The notes below the pieces were generated by a model, which was not told the DNA's origin, made no database searches, and saw only the letters and a program-made list of their open reading frames with translations. This document shows, in pieces, positions 11,820-22,839 of a stretch of DNA of 64,000 nt. Origin of the DNA: Larix kaempferi (lineage: Eukaryota; Streptophyta; Pinopsida; Pinales; Pinaceae); assembly GCA_027924585.1 (NCBI GenBank), contig BSBM01000425.1:62001-126000 (forward strand). The letters are read 5' to 3'. The first letter of the stretch is position 1; every line of letters starts with the position of its first letter. The translations under genes were made by a program, and so were the position numbers.

Positions 11820-14554
11820 ATGCCAAAAGGTGGTAGAAAGAAAACTAAAGTGACGGAACCAAAGCCAGTACAACTAAGGACTGAAACTATTTTCCAAGAC
11901 ACTGAGTGTACCATCGGTGTTCCTCCCGAGGTCCATTGGGGAGATGTTTACCGGATGATCAGGGACCAGGATACACCAGATGTATTATTGGAAGAAGAAC
12001 AAATCTACCTCAACATCAGAACTTCTGGCATAGCTAGGGCTTCTACCCGCCCTGAATTGTTACCATGCTCTGAAGTGATCGGGTGGATACTGGAACATGC
12101 CAACCCAGAGACAAGAGTGTGACATGACAGCAAGGGAGAGCCTTTCGCTTCATTCCATCCAGCGTATATTGCTACAGCCTACAAATTCTCACATCCCCAA
12201 TAAGCTCTAAGTGATGAATGGTTGGGTAAGATGACTAATATTGAGATGGCCAAAAAATTATTGGTCATGGGAAAACACCTGAGGAAGAGAGATAATGATG
12301 AATATGATGTTCAGAGCCTAAGACCTCCTTTTAGGTTTATCGCCCTGATGCTATGCAGAATTTTTGGCATGCCCGATGGCACTGTATATAGGATACAGTG
12401 GGCCCCCATCATCCACTTCATAGCATTCAAAGGAACTCTATTTGACTGGGATACTATCCTTTCAGACAGTTTGGCATCCATAGTGGCCGCTGCAAGAGAA
12501 GGTTTGGCCTTAAAAAAGTCAGAATCTTACATGTCTTCCTATCTCATTGACTGCATTTTGGCCAAGCTCTCTTTCCCCAGGCTAGGTTGCACATGGGATA
12601 AAGCCAACACCCCGGTCTACACTGCTTATAAAATTATGTGGGCTCAAAATTATAGAGCAAGCTATAAGCTCATCTGCAAAGAATTCAACATGCGTCTATA
12701 TGAGAAGATGTTCAAGGAAGAGCCCAATTGTCTATCAGAAAATGCCATGGAGGTCCTGGAAAACTATGGAGATTTTTATTTCTCAGAGCAGGGCACCTAC
12801 ATCAAGATGTTTGGAGGTACCAAAGCGCCATACATTTTGCCAAAATACGCTACTGATTATGTAGTCCTCAAGGAAGTAGTCAGGCAAATTTTCCTTGATG
12901 GAATAGGAAGGGTGCTTAACAAGCAACATAAGGCTTCCTTCCCCCCTTTTCCCTTCTGCATAGGAGCCTACAAATTCTCAGGGGTTGCAACAGCTGAGGA
13001 ATATGTTCAAGAGCTGAAAGCTTTCCACTTCGGTGAAATGATCTTCCATAGAAATGATAGGCGGAGCAAGGTTGCCGAACATTGTAAGGAAGTTTATGCT
13101 CATTTTGAATATGCTCATTACTATGATGCAGAGGAAGAAGTGTTCAAAGGCATCAGCAACATGACTGAGTTGTAGATTTGTCGTCAAGGCAATGGAGCAA
13201 TCTCTATCTCTACCCCAGCCCGAAAAGCCAGTCTACAGAAAGAGAGAGAAATAGATGATGCCCTAGCCCGTGAAGAACAAAGATTGAAAGAGGAAGAAAG
13301 GTTGCAGAGAGAAGCTGAGGAAGCAATGCTGTAACAAGAAGCTGAGGAACCAAGGCTGCAACAAGAAGCAGAGGAAGCAAGGCTGTAGAAGGAAGCAGAA
13401 GATTCAAGGTTGCAGAAGGAAGCACAAGATCAAGAGCAGAGGGAGGAAAGGGAAACTCAGCAACAAAAGCGACAAAGGACAATGTGGTCAATATGGTTAG
13501 AGAATTTGATTCAACAAAGAGGAGAGCTCGCATGTTGCAACATACTGTGGCTAATGAGCAGGATTATAGGAATCTTGTAGTGAATAAATATAATCCCCTG
13601 TCTATTAATCACAACGAATTGTTAGATAAGTATCGCCATTTAGAAGAAGAAAAGGAGCACCTGGCAGTCCAGATGATGGTTCTAGAAGCAGAAAAGAACG
13701 ATTATGAAGCTAGAGTTTCTCATCTGCAAGTAGATAAGCAAGCAATGGTTGAGAAATTAGAGTAGGTAGAGAGCAGAGCAATAGATATGTCTCCCTTTCA
13801 TGAGTTGTCCTGTGACATTCTGAGACAAATTCACGCCACGCAGGAGCTGATTATTGAGGAAGTGTGCAGGCTCAAAGCCATGATGGTTAGAGTAAAATAA
13901 GTCAATGTAGAGGCCAATAGCCTTAAGGGAAAATATACTCGGGTTAAAGCAAACATCCTAATCTAGATGGAATGGAGAGAAGGGAAGGTTGATTTCCCCA
14001 AGCATCTTCCATTCAAGTCTGTAGATGATTTTAAAGAAGATATAGCCCTTATGGAATTCTGCAGGAACTGTGGCCTTACGCTAATGGCTAAGATCCAAGG
14101 AACAATGGATAAAAGTAATAGCTTTTATAAAAAAATCCATGAAGTACATGATAAGTGCAAGATGAGTTTTCCTCAGTCCCTCGATGAGTTTCCAAGCAAA
14201 GAGAAACGTTTATCAGACTTGAAGGAAGAGCTAGGCATTCAAATAGAATATGTAAAGAAGATTGATGTCTTAGCCACTGATGATCTCCATCACTATATTG
14301 GGTTGTCATCACTATATAGTCATTTGCTTAAAGAAATCCACCAAGCAGCAGTTGCAAAAATTCATGGTGTTGAAGTAGAACTTGGTAAACATGTGACTTC
14401 CCAAAAGATCTTGCTCCCTTCCCCAGCAAATGTGGTTATCAGAGACACTGGTATCTGGTATAGTTACATAGTAGAGGAGGAAAAGAAAGCAGCAGCAGTA
14501 GTAGCACCTAGTCCAAGTACTTCTCTCCCAGCAGGAGCACCTTCCCAAGGGTGA
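11820..14554 (+). pseudogene. LTR-encoded coiled-coil protein, copy 1 (broken)
   Basis: A ~911-codon ORF remnant lying wholly inside the 5' LTR. The start ATG at 11820 gives a basic N terminus (PKGGRKKTK). A globular-looking ~440-residue part follows to the TAG at 13173. Next come a Glu/Gln-rich repeat (units like RLQREAEEA, ~13275-13440), a second coiled-coil part from 13484 in a shifted frame, and a C-terminal helical part to the TGA at 14554 with an Ala/Pro/Ser tail. Private breaks include TGA 12120, TAA ~12200, stops at ~13332 and ~13386, TAG ~13763, and two more before 13967. The TAG at 13173 and the frame change near 13470 are shared with the other LTR copy, so they predate insertion. 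I do not recognise the family: I see no gag, PR, RT or INT motif and no clear plant mobile domain. A role as an accessory protein is inference. Confidence 0.7.
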
Positions 14555-15473
14555 CCACGCTAATCCTAAGGCGTTGTTCCTATTTTTTATGTGGTCTCCC
14601 TATGTAGAAAGCGTAGAATCACTGGACAGTTGTCCTTTTCTATTTTTGAGAAATTTTATGTTTTAAGAAAAGGGCCACGATTTGTTTATTAAGAGGAAAA
14701 CTCTGTAGAGGACATGTGTAAAGAGCCAGGTGGCAGCCCAGGAGGCATTTTGTAAAGATATAAATAGAAGTTTAGGGAATGGTAAAAAGGAATTTTGGCA
14801 GGGAAAATAATTTTCTTAACTTGTACGACCTATCTTGCACTTGCTTCAAGAAAATGAAATTTAGCTAATAAGAGCCTGGAGAGGACGTCTTTTGCATGGA
14901 AATAGATGTTGGATGCATGCTGGATTTTTCTTTTGACTTTCATATTCTACAGTGAGATCTTTCTTTGTTGTCTTGAATTATTTCTCTGTATTGAATGACC
15001 TTACTGTTTCTTGTGCAAATGATTTTTCTCCTACATGAGTAATGGAATGTGTTATATGTGAATTGGAAGCTATCTTCTAATATCTGTTGCCTTCTTGCTG
15101 TAGATATATCTTTATGATTTAATGGTTGTCTATTGATCTTTAGATAACTCTTCCAACATGTTACTCATACTTATAATTTTGCTCCTTGCAAGGATAGTTT
15201 AGGTTTATTTCGATTTTAAATACAGATTTGTTTCGAGTTCTGAACTTAGATTAAGTTAATTTAGGCACTTGCATATCATTTTAAAACCATAAAATCAAAA
15301 GAACGGTGGACCGGGCTATAACCGGTGTAATTGAAGCAAATCTCCAATCCTAACGGTTTCAAGAACCGCTAACCGGACGGATTCCCCATACCAAATGGTG
15401 GACAATCTAGTTGGGATAGTCTACTGAGGAGAATCCCTTTTTGCTTGATGCTGCGATCTTCGGGGCATCAACA
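14555..15473 (+). other. Distal 5' LTR, non-coding
   Basis: AT-rich sequence after the LTR ORF. It contains the second TATA box and several T-rich stretches typical of plant poly(A) regions, with no coding potential. It probably holds R and U5, if the second TATA is the genomic promoter. Confidence 0.55.
14759..14767 (+). promoter_or_regulatory. TATA box 2 of 5' LTR
   Basis: TATAAATAG lies 190 bp after the LTR ORF stop and ~705 bp before the LTR end. It is conserved at 27290-27298 in the other LTR. Used as the genomic promoter, it would place the LTR ORF in U3 under its own upstream promoter; that reading is inference. Confidence 0.55.
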
Positions 15474-15478
15474 GTTTT

Positions 15479-15496
15479 TGGCGCTAGAAGGAGGGC
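15479..15496 (+). other. Primer-binding site
   Basis: TGGCGCTAGAAGGAGGGC begins five bases after the 5' LTR. TGG matches the CCA end of a tRNA. I cannot assign the tRNA without a search. It differs from the PBS of the array element at 32723-64000. Confidence 0.75.
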
Positions 15497-15506
15497 CTGA
15501 AAGTGC

Positions 15507-16848
15507 ATGGCTGATAAAGGAAAATCTCCCACTGTCAAAAATGTTACTGAAAACCAACTTAAAAGAGGAATTTCAAACAACCCAAATCTTGAAGTAGCAA
15601 ACCAAGAAAACCTCGTCTCTGATTCTGAACCTCAAGAAGTATTGTATGCTGTGCCTTTTGCATAAATAGAAGATTTAAGGAGACATACACGATCTTATGT
15701 TAGATAGCTAGGTGATTTAAACGCAGTAAATTTCCTCCCTAGGAAAAGTTCTCCTAGAAGAGAGAGACAGTACACCCGTGATTCGATTCTTGTGCAAAAT
15801 TTTGAAGAGCTTGTGAATCTAACCTTGGAAGAAATTGTAGAACCCCTGAACAAGGTCGATCTTGAAAACCCAAAAAATATTTCAGATCGAGAAAGTCTTG
15901 GAGAACTTATTACTCCAAAGAACACTCCATTGAATTCACCATACAATTCTCCACCAGATTCTCCACATAGAGACATGGCCATACCTTCATGGAGAGCAAG
16001 GGGAGCATTAAATCTAGTTGGGCCATTGCATAATCTTCCAAAAAATCCAGAGAAAGTCTCGCCTAAATTCGACCCAGGGAAAGCCATTTCCACCGAAGAT
16101 CATCTGAAGAGTTTTTATTTAGCTCTGAATCTTTTAAATGTGCAACATGAAGATGTAGTCTGTAGGCTTTTTCCATACACATTTGAGCCAAAAGTATCAT
16201 CTTGGTATTTTAGCTTACAACCTAGCTTGATCTCAAGCTGGGATGAATTTGAAAAATGTTTCTTAAAGAAATATGGAAACCAAAAAACTGTAGCTACACT
16301 TATGAAAGAATTAATGTCCATGAGAATGGAAAAGGAGGAAAAGGTTTAATACTTCAACCAAAGGTTCACAACACTCTTAAATAATTTCAGTGAAGCAAAT
16401 AAACCAACAGAAGAATCTCTAGTTGAATATTATACAACGGCTCTTAAAGGACCCATAGCAATGTTCGTTAAAAGATCTAAGAAAACCACCCTCATAGAGA
16501 ATTTTGAAGAAGCTAGAAAGGTGGAAGAAGAAGCGGATAACATTGCTAAACATGCCTTAGATGCAGAAACAAAACCAGCAGTCAGTAAAAAAAACCTTGT
16601 TGCTCACCAGAGGTAAAGAAGAGTCATCAACAGACATGGAGAATGTATTTAAGATGATGCAGAAGTTGTCCAATAAAATTGTAGATCTCGAGAAAGATAA
16701 AGCTACTAGTACATCTAGGAAACCCTTCAAGCTATTTTACAAAAGGAGGGAAGACAACGATCAACCTCATCCACCCATGAATACTTCCCCTATTTTAAAC
16801 CTCAACGAAATAGGGATGGAAAACTTATGCACCTTTCATCAAGAATAA
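15507..16848 (+). pseudogene. gag: gag (degenerate)
   Basis: The ATG at 15507 lies 11 bases after the PBS and opens a gag reading frame starting MADKGKSP. The core Gag region (about 16020-16330) has the typical plant gypsy pattern with FDPGKAISTEDHLKSF, then SSWYF, then SWDEFEKCFLKKYG. Near the end, CTFHQE followed by HSEKSFPQW resembles the C/H-rich joint that leads into protease in Tat elements. Breaks: TAA 15663, TAG 15705, TAA 16347, a frameshift at an A8 run near 16590 (frame changes so that reading continues from about 16561), and TAA 16846. Several look like CAA/CAG to TAA/TAG changes. The product would form the particle and bind RNA; this copy cannot make it. Confidence 0.85.
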
Positions 16849-17964
16849 CATTCGGAAAAGAGCTTCCCACAATGGATTAACTCTATGAGTTTAGTCATGA
16901 ACCAAATGCTGGATTCACAGATTCCAGATCAAGACGATCCTCTAGAGGAATTGAGCCCTGAATTAGAAGAACCACCTCCGAACACCACTATGGTTCTATG
17001 GGATTGGGTACCTTTAACTGAATTAGTAGAAGAAGATCCCATACAAAGATCTCTCTCTGCTGTGAGCATTAATACTCGTAGTAAAGGTCCTATTACAGAT
17101 CCAGTGCCAGACTCGACTCCTCCCAAGCTTAATGTTTCAAAAGAACTACTTAGAAGACATATAGCAATCATTCCACCGCAACCTAAAGCTAGCCAAAAAG
17201 TGGCCAAGCAGCCAAACATTGACACCATAGTTCAACAACCAAAGGTCACAATGAATAAAACAGACAATCCTTCCAGAATTGGGAATGATTCTGATATAGG
17301 ATATGACATTATTGAGGATATAAAGAAAGTCAAAGCAAATGTGTCAATATTCGATATGTGTAGTTTGCCTCAGCAACGAGATAAGCTGCTTCATGCTCTA
17401 CAACCCCAACCCAGCACTCCATTAACGGATACTCGAGAAGATCCCAACATTAATGTGGCTAGTATCGGCGGGAAATCTAAATCTCAGACGTTGCCATTCT
17501 TGTTGACCTTTGAAATCTTCAATCATAATGTTCACAAATGTCTGGTAGATTCTGGAGCATCTTCAAATGTCATGCCACTGTCAATTTGTAAAAAAATTAA
17601 CGGGCAACCTGTTCCATCTTCGGCCCAAATTATTCAGTTAGATAGAACTGATGTCAAAGTTATTGGTGAAATAAAAGATGTCCTCATCAGATTATCAGCC
17701 GACTCTAGAGTCTGTCAGTTTATTGACATAATGGTAGTTGATATTCCTGAGGCCTATGGTTTGATCTTAAGTAGGGACTGGTCCACAAAGCTGAATGGTT
17801 ACTTTGCAACTGATTGGTCCCATCTGTGGTTGCCTTATCAAAATAGACAGAATCAGATCAAAGTCCTGAGAGAATCGCACATGAAACAAAATGTAACTCA
17901 ACTAGAGGGAAAGAATGAAGTTGTAACCTTCTCATCCTCGGTTCTGGGGAATTATTTCTTATAA
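16849..17964 (+). pseudogene. pol: retropepsin-type protease region (PR)
   Basis: Continues in the same frame as the end of gag (the stop at 16846 looks like a point mutation in a gag-pol fusion). After a ~200-residue linker, the aspartic protease core begins near 17490, with catalytic LVDSGAS (Asp codon 17548-17550) and the following hydrophobic flap and strand pattern to about 17810, ending near 'YGLILSRDW'. Retropepsins act as dimers to cut Gag-Pol. The TAA at 17962 interrupts the frame that otherwise runs on into the RNase H-like domain. Confidence 0.85.
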
Positions 17965-18560
17965 ATCGATTCGGTTAATTATCAGTATGAAACTATCAGC
18001 CATGAATCAGATGAACAGTCTGATCTCCTTCATTTTTCTTGGACTGATGATGTTGACTGTAATATAGTTAGTTTAGTCACTGACTTAGACCATAGAGATA
18101 CTAATTTAGCTGAATCAAAAGATCTGTTTTGGACATTATACTTTGACAGTTCTAAAACTTTGGAAGGATCCGGATCCAATTGTGTCCTGATGGATCTGGG
18201 AAGAAATAAGTATTTTTTGTCCTATAGGTTAGAATTTGATTGTACTAACAACACTGTGGAATATGAAGCTTTGGTACACGGATTAAAGAAGGCCATCGAT
18301 TTAAATGTTAAATACTTGAAGGTTTTTGGTGACTCAGAAATAGTTGTGAGACAGGTAAGAGATACCATTCATTGTCTCTCCCCTCATTTGAAGGGTTATC
18401 AGGCTGAGGTATGGGATTTAATTATTCATTTTGATGCTTTCAATATAAAGTCTAGTCCTAGATTGCAAAATTCTGCAGCTGATTTGTTAGCAACATCCAC
18501 TTCTAGATTGGTGCCATCTAATAATAGATGCTCATTTGAATTAATTTCCAGGCCCTCCGT
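17965..18560 (+). pseudogene. pol: archaeal-type RNase H (aRNH), upstream of RT
   Basis: The frame continues directly after the TAA at 17962. From about 18130 it reads WTLYFDSS, then LEFDCTNNTVEYEAL, KVFGDSEIVVRQV and NSAADLLA. These give the four acidic residues of the RNase H fold (Asp 18145, Glu 18265, Asp 18331, Asp 18481). The pattern matches the extra archaeal-type RNase H of Tat elements rather than the gypsy RNase H, which lies after RT at 19735. This domain keeps all catalytic residues. Its position between PR and RT is noteworthy, because the Ogre/Retand elements I know of carry it between RNase H and INT. It would degrade RNA in RNA-DNA hybrids during reverse transcription. Confidence 0.85.
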
Positions 18561-19734
18561 CCCTGACAACGTAACAAACTTCAGGGTTTTCGATGATGAC
18601 GAACAGATTATCAGTTTTCTAACGAATGAAGACATTTTCCAAGGAGCTGTGATAGATGAAGAAGAACACGATTCTGATTTGCTAAAAAAGGATGTAAGTA
18701 AAGGAAATTTCATCCCCAAAGGGGTAAGGTCACTCGAAATGTTGTTTGATCTTCAAAGTAAGTTCAAAAGGCCAGCGAATACCAAAAATAATAGTTCATC
18801 AATGCAGCATGAGTTAGTTAATTCAGGTACCGAGACAGAACCAAAATTTGTCAACCTTGGCAAATGTTGTTCACTGGGAGAAAGAGATAGGTTCATTAAA
18901 CTATTTAGACAGTATAAGGATGTTTTTGCATGGACCTATGAGGATCTGAAAACATATGAAGTCCACATTATTCAGCATGTTATACCAATGAAAGTGGGTG
19001 TCAAGCCTTTTCAGCACCAATTAAGAAGGATGCATCCTACTTTGGAACCTCTGATTCAAAAGGAATTAAAGAAACTCCTGGATGCTAAAATAATCTTTAA
19101 GGTCCGGCATCCTGAGTGGGTTGCTAACTTAGTTCCCGTAAGAAAGAAGTTTGGAGAGATAAGACTATGTGTGGACATCAGAAATTTAAACAGAGTTTCA
19201 GATAAAGACAACTATCCCGTCCCTTCAATGGAACAAATTCTTCAAATGGTGTTGGGATCTGAGCTATTTTCTCTTCTCGATGGTTTCTCTAGCTACAATC
19301 AAGTATTAGTAGCCGAAGAAGATCATCTTAAGACTACTTTCAGCACTAAGTGGGGAACTTTCGCATACAGAAGGATGCCATTTTGGCTGATAAACGCAGG
19401 AGCTACATTCCAGCGAGCAATGGATATTGCATTCCGAGGATTGGGTGGGAAGTGTGTTGTTGTCTACCTAAATGATGTGACAGTTTTTTCAAAGAAAAGG
19501 GAAGATTATGTTGTCCATTTGAAGCATATTTTTTATTGTTGTCGGAAATATGGTATTTCATTGAATCCCAAGAAGAGTGTGTTCGTTGTTCCTGAAGGTA
19601 AACTTTTGGGCCATATCATTTCCAAAGGAGGAGTGTCAATAGATCAGGAAAGAGTACAACCTATTAATAAAATTCCAATGCCTTATAACAAAAAATCTAT
19701 GCAGTCATTTATGGGCACTATCAATTTCGTCTGA
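18561..19734 (+). pseudogene. pol: reverse transcriptase (RT), inactive
   Basis: A linker (18561-18960) leads into RT. Conserved blocks are FQHQLRRMHP, then WVANLVPVRKK, RLCVDIRNLNR, DNYPVPSMEQ, SLLDGFSSYNQV, TTFSTKWGTFAYRRMPF, NAGATFQRAMD, and the active-site box at 19465-19476. That box reads YLND, where gypsy RTs have Y-x-D-D, so the first catalytic Asp is lost (GAT to AAT). PFWLINAG has Trp where Gly is usual. The frame stays open until the TGA at 19732, which falls in the FVRRFVPDF-like motif (CGA to TGA). Lineage is clear; activity is not possible in this copy. Confidence 0.93.
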
Positions 19735-20470
19735 AGATTTGTTCCAGATTTCGCACAAATTGTTAAACCTTTACAACAAATGGTTAAACAAAGCATACAG
19801 TTCAAGTGGACAGATTTAGAAAAGGATGCATTTAGAGACATTAAGGTAGCTATAGTTAAAGCTCCTTCCTTAAGAAGCCCAGATTTTGATAAGGATTTTA
19901 TCCTGTATACCTTTGCTTCGGATGACTCCCTCGCGACTGTACTCACGCAAAAGGTGGAGCTAGGCGACGAATACCCAATCTCGTTTATGAGCACTGGTCT
20001 GCAAGGGGCTGAGCTAAACTATCCCATGGTTGATAAGCATGCGTATGCTGTCTTCAAAGCAGTCAAATAGTTCAGACCATATATTCTTAAGAACAGAACT
20101 AAAGTTATAGTTCCCCACCCAGCTGTTAGATCCCTCCTCGTTCAAAAGGAACTAGGAGAAAGGAGGGGAAACTGAGTCACATCTCTTTAAGAATATGACT
20201 TAGAATTTAAATCAGAAACTATCATCAAAGGACAAGGCCTGTGCAAATTGCTTACAGGAAATTTGACTAATGAAGAGCAACGTTGGAGGAATGAAGCTAA
20301 GCTAAACTCAGTTGAAGTATGTCTTATATTCACAACTCCTCAGTCATGGTATAGAGATCTGGTGCATTATTTGCAGCAAGGATACCTACCTGAGCACTAG
20401 AGCTCTAAGAAAAGGAGGGCACTCTGTTTGAAATCAGCATCTTATCAAATCATTGATGGGATACTTTTCA
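19735..20470 (+). pseudogene. pol: gypsy RNase H and connection (degenerate)
   Basis: Same frame as RT. It carries the RT thumb/RNase H pattern FVPDFAQIVKPL, FKWTDLEKDAF, LYTFASDDSLATVLTQ, and AELNYPMVDKHAYAVFKAVK, then FRPYIL. Canonical acidic residues are partly missing, as is common in Tat elements, where the archaeal-type RNase H is thought to have taken over. In-frame stops at about 20068, 20173, 20188 and 20398 break it. Confidence 0.82.
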
Positions 20471-21603
20471 GAAAGAATTATGATGGAATTTTTCTTAGAT
20501 GTCTAGAAAATGAAGATGCATGTAAAGTTGTTAAAGAATTACACGATGGCCCCACGGGTTGACATTATTCAGGGGAGACAACAGCTCACAAGATACTTAG
20601 AGCTGGATATTATTGGCCCACTCTATTCCGAGATGCCCATGCGTATGCACGAAACTATGATATATGCCAAAGAAGTGCCAGGAAATTACCTAAGGCAACA
20701 AGACCCTTGCAGTCGGTTATTATCTCTGAACCTTTTGAACAGTGGGGTATCGATGTTATTGGAGAGATAAATCCAAATTCTTCTTTGCAACATCGATACA
20801 TCCTGACGGCTACCAACTACTTCACTAGATGGATGGAGGTTATCCTATTGCGCAAGATCGTTGAAGATATGGTCATCAGTTTCTTGAAGGAAAACATCAT
20901 AACCAGGTTTGGGGTTCCAATTTCCCTTATTTTTGATAATGCTCCCTATTTTTTGTCTTTTAAGATAAATGAATTTGTTTATGAATGGGGGATTAAGCTA
21001 CATTATTCAGCCAATTATTACCCTCAAGGAAACGGATTAGTTGAATCTTCAAACAAAAACCTCATTCGAATTCTCAAGAAGACTGTGATAGAAAATCAGC
21101 AAAGTTGGCATATTGCTCTCCCAAACGCCTTATGGGCAAATAGGGTGACTCCAAAGAACACATTAGGGGTTTCCCCTTTCACTCTTGTTTATGGCAAGGA
21201 AGCCATCCTTCCCAGCAACATCTTGCTTCCATCCTTACAGTTGTCCCAAGCCTCTTGAGGGTTTGGTAGCCAAGTCTTACAATCCAGGATAAATACCCTG
21301 CTTCAACTTGAAGAAGCCTGACAGAAAGCTAAAGACTGATTCCATCAGCACCAAGACATAGTCAAGAGATGGTTCGATAAGAGGAAGTCTGGTAAAATAA
21401 GTTTTGAAGTTGGGGATTTAGTCCTGAAATGCAATCATAATCATGAAGGAAAATGGATGCACACGAAATTCCAACATTTATGGATAGGCCCTTACCAAAT
21501 TTCGGCAAAGATAGGCCCATCCACTTATAAGTTGACAGACCTCAAGGGAGAAGAAGTAACCCTTACTCTCAATGGCCTCGCCCTGAAACAATACTTTGCG
21601 TAG
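20471..21603 (+). pseudogene. pol: integrase (INT)
   Basis: Same pol frame. The N-terminal zinc part (about 20538-20700) keeps both His and the last Cys, but the first Cys of the CxxC pair is Tyr (NYDIC). The catalytic core has Asp 20752 in WGIDVIGEI, Asp 20935 in IFDNAP, and Glu 21043 in NGLVESSNK; the last two are 35 residues apart, as in the DDE family. The C-terminal part (21390-21600) has WIGPYQISAKIGPSTYKL, the GPY/F module. Stops at about 20559 (TGA), 21256, 21318 and 21336 break it. The natural end is TAG 21601. The enzyme would insert the cDNA into the genome. Confidence 0.9.
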
Positions 21604-22667
21604 TCTCACTGAGAATTTCTGTACATAAATAAAAATTTTCCTCTATGTTGCTTTAGCCCTTTGTTTTCATTGTTTTCAGCTATGTTGTTTCTTTTCTTGT
21701 CATTTGAACCTTTTGTACAAAGTTTGTTTTCTGAAAGCTCCTACGGTTTGGTTTCTTATCAAGATAGATCTCTCAAAGAAATATCACAACTCATGAATCC
21801 AAAACTACGCTCAAATGAAAGTTTATCTATGCATTGTGCTCTTGCTAAACATTCTTCAGAAGGAAGGAAGCCTATTCTGTTAGTCACACTAATCCTGTTT
21901 AAATAGCAGAGATCTATGACTATGTTTATTACTATCTTCGGGTTCCATCCACTCTCACACTTAAAGGAATCTCAAGAGTGTCATTGAAGTTGGACCCATG
22001 GAGAGTAGCACATCCCGTGGGCATAGGGTATTGAAATGACTCCATGCTGCACATTTAACAGCCAAAATGGCTTTCATCAAGGGTCTGTTTTCCAGAGATT
22101 CTCGCCTCAATTGAAGCATGGCTGAGAAAAAAGCAAAGTGTGCAAGTCAAGAAAGATGTCCGAAAGACTCAGCTCAAATTAGGCTCCTCTCCGTCTGTGA
22201 GGTTTGATCAAATCAATAAAATCTCTCACTCACACAAAAGGACATTATGGATTGAGGAGCCAAAATCAAAGATCATGTCTAAAGAAAATATTTCTGGAAG
22301 GCTCAAACAGCAAAGCTGTCAAAAGTATAAACATCCAAAAGGATGCAAGCGGCATGGGAATGAGGAACAAGAGCAATAATGTCCATGAGAAAGTGTTGCA
22401 AATCCTGTGGAGTCCGATAGCAGTAGCCATCTGAAAGATGAGTCTTCTAAAATGAACCCCATATGTTGGCCCTTTGAAAGTTTTAAAGATGTCTCTATCA
22501 AAGCTCCCCTTTCCCCAATGGCTAGCAAATAAAGTGACTTCTTCCTTCACCGAGATTCAAGTGCTCAGCTGAATATTGCATATAAGATGGATATTTTTTA
22601 AGAAGGTTTTGGATCATCGAGAGGAATTTTTTCAGAGATCTGTGTTCGCCAGCGACTCGCCAATTGT
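21604..22667 (+). other. 3' untranslated region between pol and 3' LTR
   Basis: About 1.06 kb without supported coding sequence. The nearest purine tract to the 3' LTR is GAGAGGAA near 22617-22625, ~40 bases away. The bases directly before the LTR (about 22645-22666) are not a polypurine tract; instead they resemble an inverted primer-binding site. Confidence 0.6.
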
Positions 22668-22839
22668 TGTTGCAGCAACATCCCCCCCAAAATTTTGTAC
22701 ATATTGGGGCCCCTCCTTTTACTTTTTTCTATAAATACTGCCTAAAGAAGTTAATTCTCCTTTTAACTTAGTTTTTATTTTCAACTGAGGAATCTGCTTT
22801 AAAGAATTGAAGTTTTTCTTCTAAGCTAAAACTCACGAT

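Larger units (their letters stand above)
10170..15473 (+). repeat. 5' LTR (5304 bp)
   Basis: Begins TGTTGCAGCAACA, itself a 6-bp inverted repeat around a central A, and ends CATCAACA just before the PBS. In order it holds a ~32-bp minisatellite (10339-10618), a TATA box (10964), a broken ~2.7-kb ORF (11820-14554), a second TATA box (14759) and ~0.7 kb of AT-rich sequence. The pair copy at 22668-28004 is collinear throughout, which fixes the LTR limits. Plant gypsy LTRs are usually shorter; Ogre/Tat elements are known for multi-kb LTRs. The coding content is unusual. Confidence 0.92.

Noticed and set aside
13210-13533. Leu-rich frame on the - strand of the LTR ORF
   Set aside because: Shadow of the Glu/Gln-rich coiled-coil coding sequence on the + strand.
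21661-21906. 81-codon frame after integrase
   Set aside because: Short, hydrophobic, no motif, and in a non-coding 3' region; likely chance.
22140-22550. Overlapping frames on both strands before the 3' LTR
   Set aside because: Mutually overlapping, short, no motif or start context.
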